From NCBI GenBank assembly GCA_018697675.1, contig JABINC010000043.1, positions 1 through 41,449 on the forward strand: 41,449 nt of DNA, read 5' to 3'. The stretch comes from Candidatus Peregrinibacteria bacterium (GTDB lineage Bacteria > Patescibacteriota > Gracilibacteria > UBA1369 > JABINC01). The notes under the pieces were generated by a model that was not told the DNA's origin, did not search any database, and worked only from the letters and a program-made list of their open reading frames with translations. The position numbers and the translations under genes were made by a program. Of the stretch, positions 33,072 to 41,246 are shown in pieces (positions within the stretch are counted from its first letter, which is position 1; each line of letters starts with the position of its first letter).

Positions 33072-34745
33072 ATGCCAGACATAACTCAAACATGCAGGGT
33101 GTCGGGGAAGAAGTTCGTAATCACGGAGGCGGATCAGGAATTTTATAAAAAAGTTTCGCCGGTGATTGGTGGAGTTAAGTATGAAATTCCGCTGCCGACC
33201 CTGTGTCCGGATGAGCGGCGGCGGCGGCGATTTACACATCGCAATGAGAGACATCTTTATCATCGGAAGTGTGATCTAACGGGTAAGAGTATTATTTCAA
33301 ATTATTCTGCAGATGGGGGAATGACTGTTTATAATAATGAGGATTGGTGGAGTGATAAATGGAGTGCATTTGACCATGGGCGAGAGTTTGATTTTAATCG
33401 GCCATTCTTTGAGCAGTATCATGAATTGACTTTGGCGGTGCCGCAATTGGCGCTCTGCGTGTGGCATTCCGAAAATAGCAATTATTGTAATTATGTCGGG
33501 AATGTAAAAGATTCTTATCTAATTTTCGGACCTGTTTATTCGGAAAAGTGCTACTATGGATCGCCTTATTATTCCTTTGAATGCATGGATGCGCTCGTGA
33601 TCCGTGAGTGTAAATTTTGCTATGAATGCACAGATTGTCGAAAACTTTACGAATGTTTTTATTGCCAGGATTGTGAAGGTTCTGCGAATTTGATTTATTG
33701 TTATGATCTCCAAAATTGCCAGGATTGCATCGGTTGTGCGGGACTTCGGAATAAGAAATTTTGTATTTTTAATGTGCAGCATGGTGAGGAGGAATATAAA
33801 AAATATCGCGAAAGCTTGAATCTCTGTGATCCGAATGTTCATGAAATACTTAAGGATGAATTAGGGCGTTTGAAACTCGAAATCCCACATCGTTTTATGC
33901 AAAGTAAGCAGGCGGAAAATGTTGCTGGAAATTATATTTACAATTGTAAAAATGCCTCCAATTGCTACTACACGGACAAGTCTGAAGATGTGAAACATTG
34001 CGTGCAAGTGGTTGATTTGAAGGATTGCTATGACAATAATTATACCGAGGAAAATGAGCTTTGCTGTGATTATTTGGGCTCTTACCAAAACTCTCGACTG
34101 CTTTATTCTAAATTTTGCAACAAAGTTTCAGAGGCTTTGTATTCGGATAGTTGTTTTAATTCACATAATTTATTTGGATGTATTGGACTCAGAAATGCGT
34201 CTTTTTGTATTCTTAACAAACAATATACACCGGAAGAATATTTTGAATTGGTGCCAAAAATAATAAAACACATGAAAGAAACTGGTGAGTGGGGCGAATT
34301 CTTCCCAATAAATATTTCACCATTTAAATACAATGAATCGGTTGCGGATGAGTATTTTTCGATTTCGAAAGAGGAGGCGGCGAAGAATAAATGGCCGTGG
34401 CGAGACAGCGACGAAAAAGGTTTTTATGATGGTCCGCCTGTTGAAATCCCGATGAATATTTCAGATGTTTCTGATGAAATTTTGAAACAAATCCTCACAT
34501 GCGAAGAAGCCGGAGATTCATATCGAATTATTCCTCAGGAGCTTAAATTTTATCGTAAAATGGGACTGCCAATCCCGCGTCGCTGCCCAAATCAAAGACA
34601 CCGCGACAGGCTCGCCCTCCGAAATCCGCAAAGCATCTGGACTCGGCATTGCGCTAAATGCTCCTGCGATATCAAAACCACCTATGCTCCGGATAGACCG
34701 GAGAAGGTTTATTGTGAAACTTGCTATTTGGGAGAGGTGTATTAG
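33072..34745 (+). CDS. Cys-rich zinc-ribbon/solenoid protein P10
   Basis: The protein has 557 residues. A1 is degenerate (TQTCRVSGKKFVI), with the same 10-residue insert as P5 (KVSPVIGGVKYEIPLPT), followed by LCPDERRRRR. B1 keeps one Cys. S1 has ECKFCYECTDCRKLYECFYC and CQDCIGCAGLRNKKFCIF; S2 ends ASFCILNKQYTPEEYF. A2 is reduced (TCEEAGDSYRII; CPNQRHRDR), and B2 is intact (CAKCSC ... CETCYLG). A GGGGGA lies 6 bases before the ATG, the only purine-rich ribosome-site-like sequence seen among the ten. folC follows after 9 bases, so a housekeeping gene is tied to the last copy. Confidence 0.88.
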   Translation: MPDITQTCRVSGKKFVITEADQEFYKKVSPVIGGVKYEIPLPTLCPDERRRRRFTHRNERHLYHRKCDLTGKSIISNYSADGGMTVYNNEDWWSDKWSAFDHGREFDFNRPFFEQYHELTLAVPQLALCVWHSENSNYCNYVGNVKDSYLIFGPVYSEKCYYGSPYYSFECMDALVIRECKFCYECTDCRKLYECFYCQDCEGSANLIYCYDLQNCQDCIGCAGLRNKKFCIFNVQHGEEEYKKYRESLNLCDPNVHEILKDELGRLKLEIPHRFMQSKQAENVAGNYIYNCKNASNCYYTDKSEDVKHCVQVVDLKDCYDNNYTEENELCCDYLGSYQNSRLLYSKFCNKVSEALYSDSCFNSHNLFGCIGLRNASFCILNKQYTPEEYFELVPKIIKHMKETGEWGEFFPINISPFKYNESVADEYFSISKEEAAKNKWPWRDSDEKGFYDGPPVEIPMNISDVSDEILKQILTCEEAGDSYRIIPQELKFYRKMGLPIPRRCPNQRHRDRLALRNPQSIWTRHCAKCSCDIKTTYAPDRPEKVYCETCYLGEVY

Positions 34746-34754
34746 AATCATTTC

Positions 34755-36026
34755 GTGAATTATCCTGAATTTACAACTTGGCTTGAGGGGCTTGATAAGT
34801 TTCCGGAAGAAGCTCGTTTTGAGCGGATGGAGACGATGCTCAGGGTCCTTGGAAATCCGGAAAAGAAGATGAAATTTGTGCATGTTACGGGGACAAATGG
34901 AAAGGGGTCTACTTGCGCGATGATTGAATCGATTTTACGTTCTTCTGGGCAAATCACTGGGCTTTTTACTTCGCCGCATTTGCTTAAATATAATGAGCGT
35001 ATTCGGGTAGGAGGCGAGGATATTTCGGATGATGAATTTTTAAGAGTGGGAGTTGAGGTGAAGGGCATTGTTGAAGGAATTATTTCAGAAAATTCGAAGA
35101 TGGCACCGAGTCTTTTTGAAGTTCTTTTTGTGATGACTTTGAAATATTTTGCTGAAAAAAATGTTGAATTCGGAGTGATTGAAGTTGGACTTGGTGGCAG
35201 GAGGGATCCTACGAATGTTATCCAAAGCGAGGTTTCGATAATTACAAACATCGACCTGGATCACACGCATATTCTTGGGAAAACTCGCGAAGAAATTGCA
35301 CTCGATAAAGCCGGAATTATCAAAGAAAACGGAACCTGTATTACGACTGAAAAAGATGAGAAATTAATTGAAATTTTTAGTGAAGAGGCTAAAAAGAAGA
35401 ATGCCAAATTGATAGTCCTGGAAACGGAAGATTGTGATTTGATTAATCAAAGTTTGAAGGGTCAAGTTTTTAATTTTATAAATTATCAAGCTCTTGAACT
35501 CCCCCTTCTCGGAGCGCATCAACTTTCTAATGCAAGCTGCGCTATCATGTGTGCAGAAGTTTTGAGAAATAAAGGGCTGAATTTAACCGAACAAGATATT
35601 CGCCAGGGTTTGAAAAAGGTAAAATGGCCACTTCGCTTGGAAATTGTTCGACAAAATCCGACTGTGATAATTGATGGCGGACACACAGAAGTTGCTATGG
35701 AATTTACCTGTGAAACAATTGAAAATTTATTTTCCGGAAAAAAGAAAATTGGAATTATCGGATTCTCTGAGCGAAAAAATCACAAAGCCATGCTGGATAT
35801 TTTGATCTATACGGTAGATATTTTCGTGATTACTGAACAGGGCTATCAAGGCATGTCCCCTGAGAAAATTGTTGAATATTTGAAGGAAAAGGGCCAAACA
35901 GACATACTTCTGACCCAAAATGTCGCTGAAGCGGTTAAGAATGCTCTTTTCATTGCAAAAAACGAAGACTTAATAATGATCCTCGGCGGCCTCTACCTTG
36001 GGGCGAACGCTAAAATGTGTTTATAG
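34755..36026 (+). CDS. folC: Folylpolyglutamate/dihydrofolate synthase (FolC)
   Basis: This 423-residue enzyme of the Mur-ligase fold adds glutamate to folates (and to dihydropteroate in bifunctional forms) using ATP in the cytoplasm. It shows the P-loop VTGTNGKGSTCAMIESIL at about residues 44-61, TSPHLLKYNERIRV, the metal/folate region GVIEVGLGGRRDPTNVI, and NIDLDHTHILGKTREEIALD with KAGIIK. The C-terminal ligase domain has WPLRLEIV and IIDGGHTEVAM, where most family members have DGAHNP; the His is kept but A and N are replaced. The start is GTG at 34755, aligning with the usual N terminus. It lies 9 bases after P10 and is probably co-transcribed with it. Confidence 0.9.
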   Translation: MNYPEFTTWLEGLDKFPEEARFERMETMLRVLGNPEKKMKFVHVTGTNGKGSTCAMIESILRSSGQITGLFTSPHLLKYNERIRVGGEDISDDEFLRVGVEVKGIVEGIISENSKMAPSLFEVLFVMTLKYFAEKNVEFGVIEVGLGGRRDPTNVIQSEVSIITNIDLDHTHILGKTREEIALDKAGIIKENGTCITTEKDEKLIEIFSEEAKKKNAKLIVLETEDCDLINQSLKGQVFNFINYQALELPLLGAHQLSNASCAIMCAEVLRNKGLNLTEQDIRQGLKKVKWPLRLEIVRQNPTVIIDGGHTEVAMEFTCETIENLFSGKKKIGIIGFSERKNHKAMLDILIYTVDIFVITEQGYQGMSPEKIVEYLKEKGQTDILLTQNVAEAVKNALFIAKNEDLIMILGGLYLGANAKMCL

Positions 36027-36046
36027 CCCTGTCAAGCGCTGGAGCG

Positions 36047-36075
36047 TTGTAAAAATGGCTTATTTGTGCTAGAAT
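36047..36075 (+). promoter_or_regulatory. Promoter of the VirD4/TraG-like gene
   Basis: TTGTAA (36047-36052) and TAGAAT (36070-36075) are 17 bases apart. Transcription would start near 36082, which argues against the in-frame TTG at 36082 as a start codon and for an ATG further down. Confidence 0.6.
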
Positions 36076-36186
36076 AATACCTTGGAATTGTATATTGGGG
36101 GAAATGCACCTTTGTATGATTCTAAAATCATATTAAACTGCCGGTTGATGGCTCAAAAATCTCAAAAAAAAGAGGGTAAGAATAAA

Positions 36187-38433
36187 ATGGAAATCCTGCA
36201 TGTGATTGTGCCGCAGGGTACTCCGGAAAGCCCGAAACTTGAAAAATTGTTTTTGAGTTTTTTGGACAATCTTCATAACACTTCAAAGGGTAAGAAAATG
36301 TCATTTGAGATGTTTGGATTTAACCAATACACGTACTTCTTCATAGCGGTTGAAAGTGAAATTGCAAGGCTTGCTGAAGGGCTTATTTATTCGACATTCC
36401 CCGGAGCTGAGATCAAGCCGATGAAGGATTATACGAGGTTCTATGACCCCGCTAAACACACTTTGCTCGGGACGAGCATGAAGCTTAAGATGAGTGATAT
36501 TTATCCGCTCAAGGTTTATGATGAGTTTGAAGAGGATTCTCTTGCCGGGATTTTTTCCGTGATTTCAAAGATGGGGCACAAGGATCAATCTTGGATCCAA
36601 ATTCTGGTTTCACCGAGAAACGATAACTGGGCTTACCATTTTGGACGAAGAATTCGAATGAAATACAACAAATTAAAAAGGAATTTTAGACTGAAAAATT
36701 ATGCCCGAATTAAAGATAAGAAAACTTTTTTTAAGGAAGAGGATGAAAAATTCATAATGAAAACCGGTTACAATCCGTTTGAAATTGAGATTCGTTTTGG
36801 TTCTGTATCAGAAAATGCGGCTGAGGCGAAGAAAAATCTCGTAGCGATTGCCAAGGCCTTTTATCAATTCAACAAAACTGATTACAATGAATTTGTTTTG
36901 AATAAGGCGAAAAAGGGGAAAGCTTTTCTCAATGAATATACCGCGCGAAAAATCACAACTTCTTCTATGGTGAGTGCGCAAGAGCTTGCCACTATTTACC
37001 ATTTCCCAAATGCCGATCACGTACCTCATGTGGTACATGTTCTTGCGAAAAAACATGAGCCACCAAAAGATTTACCTACAAGCGGAACGGAAAATGTTTC
37101 CATGTTTGGTAAGACGAATTATCATAATAATTATGAGGATTTTGGAATTAAACGTGAGGATAGGAGGCGGCATCTTTATGTCGTTGGAAAGTCGGGTACC
37201 GGTAAATCGAAGCTTCTTGAGATGCTGATCCAAAAAGATATTTTAGATGGGAAGGGTGTTGGAGTACTGGACCCTCATGGGGATCTCGTGGACAATATTA
37301 TGCAGATGATTCCGGAGGAAAGAATGAAGGATGTGATTTATTTTGATCCGGGTGATATGGATTTCCCGATTGCGTTTAATCCTCTCGAAAAAGTTGATGA
37401 AAGATACAAGATGCAGCTGACAATTGGATTTATCGATATTTTCAAAAAACTATTTGGAACCAACTGGTCGGATCGTCTGGAGCATGTGCTTCGTTATACG
37501 ACTTTGGCGCTCCTGGATTCACCTAATACAACTATTCTTTCGATTTTGAAAATGCTGTCTGACAAAAATTACAGGCAAACTATTGTTGCTCGAATTAAGG
37601 ATTCTGTGGTGAAGAATTTCTGGGTAAATGAATTTGCGGGTTGGAGTGAAAAATTCGATGCTGAGGCGATTACGCCGCTTCTTAACAAAGTTGGGCAGCT
37701 CGTATCGACTAATATGGTGCGAAATATGATCGGGCAGCCGGACAATACTTTTGATATTCGTGATGTAATGGATAATCAAAAAATACTTCTGATGAAGGTT
37801 TCGAAAGGTCTGCTCGGTGAGGAGAATTCGCAGCTACTTGGTTCTATGGTGATTACGAAAGTTTATCAATCCGCGATGGCCAGGGCCGATATGCATGAAG
37901 AAGATCGTCAAGATTTTTATTTCTATGTCGATGAGTTTCAGAACTTTGCGACGGATACTTTCTCGGAAATTTTGTCGGAAGCTCGTAAATATCACTTGTG
38001 TTTAACAATTGCTCATCAGTATATCGGGCAACTAGATGATGATGTCAGGAAGACCGTTTTTGGTAATGTGGGATCGATGATTTCATTCAGGGTTGGGGCT
38101 GAGGATGCAGTGATTCTGGCTGATGAATACACTCCTGTGTTTGGAGTTCGAGATATTATTAATCTCGGCGTTCGTGAATTTTATACAAAACTATCAATCG
38201 ATGGAGAGCTCTCCGAAGCATTTTCGGCACGAACTCTTGATATGGTTTTCCCTAAAATTGATCGTAGTAAAGAGATACGTGAGATGTCCCGTGAAAAATA
38301 TTGTATGCCAAGAGAAGATGTCGAAATTTTGCTCCGCAAATGGGATGAAGGCGGCCTAGATGCCCCACCAGACGACAGCGAAACCAACACCGTTATCCAA
38401 CAAGAAGAGGACTTTGAGATGCCTTTGATTTAG
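36187..38433 (+). CDS. VirD4/TraG-like (TraM-recognition type) conjugation/secretion ATPase
   Basis: With the ATG at 36187 (AGAGGG 10 bases upstream) the protein has 748 residues; an in-frame ATG at 36148 adds MAQKSQKKEGKNK. The N-terminal ~300 residues (ILHVIVPQGTPESPKLEKLF, FPGAEIKPMKDYTRFYD) form a domain seen with such ATPases in CPR-type genomes, without a membrane segment. The ATPase follows: Walker A VGKSGTGKSKLLEM (codons from about 37180), GVGVLDPHGDLVDNI, Walker B FYFYVDEFQNF (about 37915), and ISFRVGAEDA. This family couples DNA or protein substrates to type IV machines; no relaxase or channel genes are in the window, so its role here is open and could concern pili or DNA uptake. 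rlmN follows after 17 bases. Confidence 0.8.
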   Translation: MEILHVIVPQGTPESPKLEKLFLSFLDNLHNTSKGKKMSFEMFGFNQYTYFFIAVESEIARLAEGLIYSTFPGAEIKPMKDYTRFYDPAKHTLLGTSMKLKMSDIYPLKVYDEFEEDSLAGIFSVISKMGHKDQSWIQILVSPRNDNWAYHFGRRIRMKYNKLKRNFRLKNYARIKDKKTFFKEEDEKFIMKTGYNPFEIEIRFGSVSENAAEAKKNLVAIAKAFYQFNKTDYNEFVLNKAKKGKAFLNEYTARKITTSSMVSAQELATIYHFPNADHVPHVVHVLAKKHEPPKDLPTSGTENVSMFGKTNYHNNYEDFGIKREDRRRHLYVVGKSGTGKSKLLEMLIQKDILDGKGVGVLDPHGDLVDNIMQMIPEERMKDVIYFDPGDMDFPIAFNPLEKVDERYKMQLTIGFIDIFKKLFGTNWSDRLEHVLRYTTLALLDSPNTTILSILKMLSDKNYRQTIVARIKDSVVKNFWVNEFAGWSEKFDAEAITPLLNKVGQLVSTNMVRNMIGQPDNTFDIRDVMDNQKILLMKVSKGLLGEENSQLLGSMVITKVYQSAMARADMHEEDRQDFYFYVDEFQNFATDTFSEILSEARKYHLCLTIAHQYIGQLDDDVRKTVFGNVGSMISFRVGAEDAVILADEYTPVFGVRDIINLGVREFYTKLSIDGELSEAFSARTLDMVFPKIDRSKEIREMSREKYCMPREDVEILLRKWDEGGLDAPPDDSETNTVIQQEEDFEMPLI

Positions 38434-38450
38434 ATTATACTTCGGGTCGT

Positions 38451-39482
38451 ATGCTCAAATATAAAGATTTAATTGAGGTTCTTAAAAATGCCGGCTATCC
38501 GAAGTTTCGGGCGGAGCAGGTTTTTCAAGCTGTGTATAAAAAAGGGGGGAATGATTATGAAAATATTTCTACTTTGCCTGGGGAATTGAAAGAGTTTTTG
38601 AAAGAAAATGTGCCTGTGTATTCGTTTGGAGTCGGGAATAGGATGGTTTCGAAAATTGATGGGACTCAGAAGGTTCTGTTTGAATTGTGTGATGGCAAAA
38701 AGGTCGAGGCGGTCCTAATGCGCTATAGTGATAAGACCGGGAAGCGGAATACTGTTTGTGTTTCTTCTCAAGTTGGTTGCGCCCTCAAATGTGCTTTTTG
38801 TGCGACTGGGAAGCTCGGGTTTAGTCGAGATTTAACTGCGGAGGAGATTGCGGATCAGGTTCTTTATTTTGATCATATTTTGAAGGCTGAAGAAGAGCGG
38901 GTGACGAATGTTGTGTACATGGGGATGGGGGAGCCATTTTTGAATTATGATAAAGTAATGAAATCTGTTCGAATTTTGAATGATGAAAAATGTTTAAATA
39001 TCGCAGCTCGTGGGATTACTGTTTCAACTTCGGGAGTTATTGAAGGGATTGAGAAATTTTCTGAAGAGAATTTACAAGTGAATTTGGCGGTATCTCTACA
39101 TGTACCAACGCAAGATGGGAGGGCGGAAATTATGCCAATTGCACGAGCAAATAGTTTGGATAAATTGATGGAATCTTTGGATGATTATGTGTTTCGTACA
39201 AATCGGCGAGTTTCTTATGAATATGTCCTTCTTAAGGGTGTGAATGATGGGGTTGAGGATGCGAGGGATTTGGCTGAATTATTGCAGGGAAGACTATGTC
39301 ATGTGAACTTGATTCAATATAATGAGACTGGGCTTCCTTTTAAAAAAAGTGGGAAATCGGAAGGTGAAAAGTTTTTGGAGATTTTGGAGGGTTCTGGAGT
39401 GCCGGTAAGTTTGCGAATTAGCCGTGGCCAAGATATTTTCGGAGCCTGCGGACAGTTGGCTGGGAAAGAAAATGCTGGATAG
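38451..39482 (+). CDS. rlmN: 23S rRNA/tRNA adenine-C2 methyltransferase RlmN
   Basis: This 343-residue radical-SAM enzyme methylates C2 of A2503 in 23S rRNA and A37 in some tRNAs. The 4Fe-4S motif CxxxCxxC is GCALKCAFCATGKLGF at about residue 111. Both catalytic Cys residues are in place, one in VCVSSQVGC before the cluster region and one in IFGACGQLAG near the C terminus. Other family motifs are VYMGMGEPFLNYD, VSTSGVIEGI, AVSLHVP and YVLLKGVND. Length is normal for the family. It starts 17 bases after the ATPase gene and is probably co-transcribed with it. Confidence 0.95.
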   Translation: MLKYKDLIEVLKNAGYPKFRAEQVFQAVYKKGGNDYENISTLPGELKEFLKENVPVYSFGVGNRMVSKIDGTQKVLFELCDGKKVEAVLMRYSDKTGKRNTVCVSSQVGCALKCAFCATGKLGFSRDLTAEEIADQVLYFDHILKAEEERVTNVVYMGMGEPFLNYDKVMKSVRILNDEKCLNIAARGITVSTSGVIEGIEKFSEENLQVNLAVSLHVPTQDGRAEIMPIARANSLDKLMESLDDYVFRTNRRVSYEYVLLKGVNDGVEDARDLAELLQGRLCHVNLIQYNETGLPFKKSGKSEGEKFLEILEGSGVPVSLRISRGQDIFGACGQLAGKENAG

Positions 39483-39487
39483 ATGCC

Positions 39488-39516
39488 TTGCGCAGAGAGT
39501 CATTTTTGAATATACT
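39488..39516 (+). promoter_or_regulatory. Promoter of tRNA-Ser
   Basis: TTGCGC (39488-39493) and TATACT (39511-39516) are 17 bases apart, 47 bases before the first base of the mature tRNA. Confidence 0.6.
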
Positions 39517-39563
39517 CCCTCTGCTTCCTTGTGGTGCCTTTGGCGCGACTTGGAGCAGCCCGC

Positions 39564-39656
39564 GGAGAGTTACCCAAGTGGCTGAAGGGGCGGCTTTGCT
39601 AAAGCTGTAGTGGGATGTAAATCCCAGCGGGGGTTCGAATCCCCCACTCTCCGCCA
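39564..39656 (+). tRNA. tRNA-Ser(GCT), CCA encoded
   Basis: The acceptor stem pairs GGAGAGT (39564-39570) with ACTCTCC (39646-39652), followed by discriminator G and an encoded CCA (39654-39656). The anticodon arm is CGGCT-TTGCTAA-AGCTG with anticodon GCT, reading AGC and AGT serine codons. A long variable arm (GTGGGA-TGTAAA-TCCCAG-like) marks a class II tRNA. The T arm is GGGGG-TTCGAAT-CCCCC. The serine recombinase on the opposite strand runs into it. Confidence 0.96.
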
Positions 39657-41246
39657 TCTTAGACGAATACTCTCCAAATGAGCACTTCTGTCTATTTGGC
39701 ATGCGCCTTCCGCTGGTTCGAAGCTCAGGTATTCTTTTTCAAGCTGTTTATACTCTTCTCCGATTGGGACGAGCCACTCGTGCGGAAGCATCTCTAGTTT
39801 CTTGTCCTTTATAAAAAAGTTCGAACCAAATCCCGATAGTATATTTCTCTTTTCTTCAAAACTACCATTGTCATAATGATGAGCTGAATAGGTGATAAAA
39901 CTAAAAGTCTTCTCCGTAAGCTCAAACCAATTCTTTGCACGCCTCTCCGTATCGCCAAGTTGCTCCTTCAGCTTTTCAAGTTTTTCAACAAGCTCCTTCT
40001 TTTGCCTTTTGTACTCATCCTCACCAATCAACTCCCGATAGCACATCTTCGTAAGATTATCTATTTCCGTCTGTGTAGTAAGCACAGCTCTACTCTGCAT
40101 CTTGTTAATATCAGTCCGCTGCTTTATTTCACTGTCATTGTGCTTATTGAGCATTTCAATAGCCCAATCTTTAAACTGAGGAAGGATAGTATACTGATCC
40201 ATTTCAGCTTTCATCATTTTTTTAAGTTCACGCTCTTCTATAGAACCCTGCTTACAATCTTTGTCTTTGTTATGCGTACAGTGATATAAAGTGTACTCTT
40301 TGCTCTCTCCACTTTTGAGCTTCTTTTTCTTGTATTCAGCCGTCACATGCCCTTCACAATCCCCACAAATAAGAAGTGGTTTGAAGCAAAAGTCATACTG
40401 CTGCGCACGTGGATTACCTTTTTTCCCTAACATTCTCTGCACTCTATCAAACTCCTCCAAAGTGACCATAGTGTCATGAGCACCCTTAGTCCAAGTATCA
40501 TCTTGCTGCTTAATTAGCCCAGCATAGAACTTATTATTGAACATCATATAAATACCACTACGACTCATAGGCTTACCTCCAGCTCTCTTTGTTTTGCGAG
40601 TCCTATACCCCCAATCGTCATTTAGTTTTTTCAAAATCTGTGGAGGTGTGTAGTTCCCAGTAAGCATTAAATCCCAACACTTTCTGAGAACAGGAAATCT
40701 TTTTTTATCAATGCTGATGGTCTTCATCCCCTTTGGACTCACGTAATCATTCAACCACCCTTGTGGGGCTTTATTAGGACGAATACCCATCTGGAGCTTT
40801 GTGCCTAAACCACGTTTGACATCTTTACTAAGTTTTGAAGAGAAGTACTGAGATTGAGACAAAGCCATTTGTAACATCATGATCCCCTCGGGGGAGTGGT
40901 CAAAATTGTATGAGCCAAACTTCAAATCTTTAATTACTCCTGTACGAAGAAGATATGTAATGGTTGCAGCATCAATTTCATTTCTTGAAAGTCTATCTGG
41001 ATGCCATGCAACAATCCCGTCCGCTTCTCCGTCCCTAATACGTTGAATCAAGCTTGGGAATTTCACTCTTTCATAAGGCTTAAATGCACTTTTACTCTCT
41101 TCAATCACTTCAACAATCTTAATATTTGGAAAGACTGCCTTGATTTTGTCTTTTTGAGAGCCAATAGAGAGAATCTGTCGTTCCTCTGATTCCTCCGACT
41201 TTCGTGCGTATAGAAAGTATCTGTAATGTGATGTGTCTTCGTTCAT
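39570..41246 (-). CDS. Large serine recombinase (site-specific integrase)
   Basis: I take the ATG at 41246 (MNEDTSHYRYFLYARKS), about 558 residues; an open frame continues up to 41366 but the extra residues lack family character. The resolvase domain has the catalytic Ser in YARKSEESEERQILSIGSQ and the active-site Arg motif WHPDRLSRNEIDA. A recombinase domain follows (GWLNDY; MSRSGIYMMFNNKFYAGL), then a zinc ribbon (LLICGDCEGHV ... YHCTHNKDKDC) and a coiled coil (about LTKMCYRELIGEDEYKRQKK onward). It integrates or excises the element by cutting att sites via a Ser-DNA link. The last 28 codons are antisense to the tRNA-Ser gene (ending at a TAA at 39572-39570), so the true C terminus in the circular form may differ. 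Confidence 0.88.
   Translation of the reverse strand: MNEDTSHYRYFLYARKSEESEERQILSIGSQKDKIKAVFPNIKIVEVIEESKSAFKPYERVKFPSLIQRIRDGEADGIVAWHPDRLSRNEIDAATITYLLRTGVIKDLKFGSYNFDHSPEGIMMLQMALSQSQYFSSKLSKDVKRGLGTKLQMGIRPNKAPQGWLNDYVSPKGMKTISIDKKRFPVLRKCWDLMLTGNYTPPQILKKLNDDWGYRTRKTKRAGGKPMSRSGIYMMFNNKFYAGLIKQQDDTWTKGAHDTMVTLEEFDRVQRMLGKKGNPRAQQYDFCFKPLLICGDCEGHVTAEYKKKKLKSGESKEYTLYHCTHNKDKDCKQGSIEERELKKMMKAEMDQYTILPQFKDWAIEMLNKHNDSEIKQRTDINKMQSRAVLTTQTEIDNLTKMCYRELIGEDEYKRQKKELVEKLEKLKEQLGDTERRAKNWFELTEKTFSFITYSAHHYDNGSFEEKRNILSGFGSNFFIKDKKLEMLPHEWLVPIGEEYKQLEKEYLSFEPAEGACQIDRSAHLESIRLRWRRVGDSNPRWDLHPTTALAKPPLQPLG

Larger units (their letters stand above)
12749..34745 (+). repeat. Array of ten Cys-rich zinc-ribbon/solenoid paralogs (P1-P10)
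   Basis: Ten same-strand paralogs lie at 12749, 15340, 18392, 20072, 23564, 25250, 26890, 28741, 31396 and 33072. Shared landmarks in order are CxxC-x(~24)-CPxCR, RNERxLYxRKC, WWxDxWDxxDYG, FDFxRPFFEQF, a first Cys-rich half, a second Cys-rich half ending YCILNKQYSKEEYE, IIEHM, GEFFP, a second CxxC/CPxCR unit, RNPRxLWDR, and CxKC-x(~16)-YCEKCYLE. P2 to P4 with two transporter genes, P5 to P7, and P9 to P10 form tight clusters with gaps of 0-20 bases or small overlaps. The interrupting genes are listed separately. Confidence 0.95.

Noticed and set aside
12749-34745. CRISPR-like regularity from recurring short Cys-codon blocks
   Set aside because: The recurring blocks are coding, in frame, unevenly spaced and about 1.5-2.6 kb apart for the best-conserved one; there are no spacers and no cas genes.
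36082-36186. TTG at 36082 as the start of the VirD4/TraG-like gene
   Set aside because: A good promoter places the transcript start there, and the added residues look non-coding; the ATG at 36187 has an AGAGGG upstream.
39570-39656. Treating the recombinase C terminus (RVGDSNPR and following) as a genuine domain
   Set aside because: It is the antisense translation of tRNA-Ser, a well-known annotation artefact, though it may still be translated in the integrated form.
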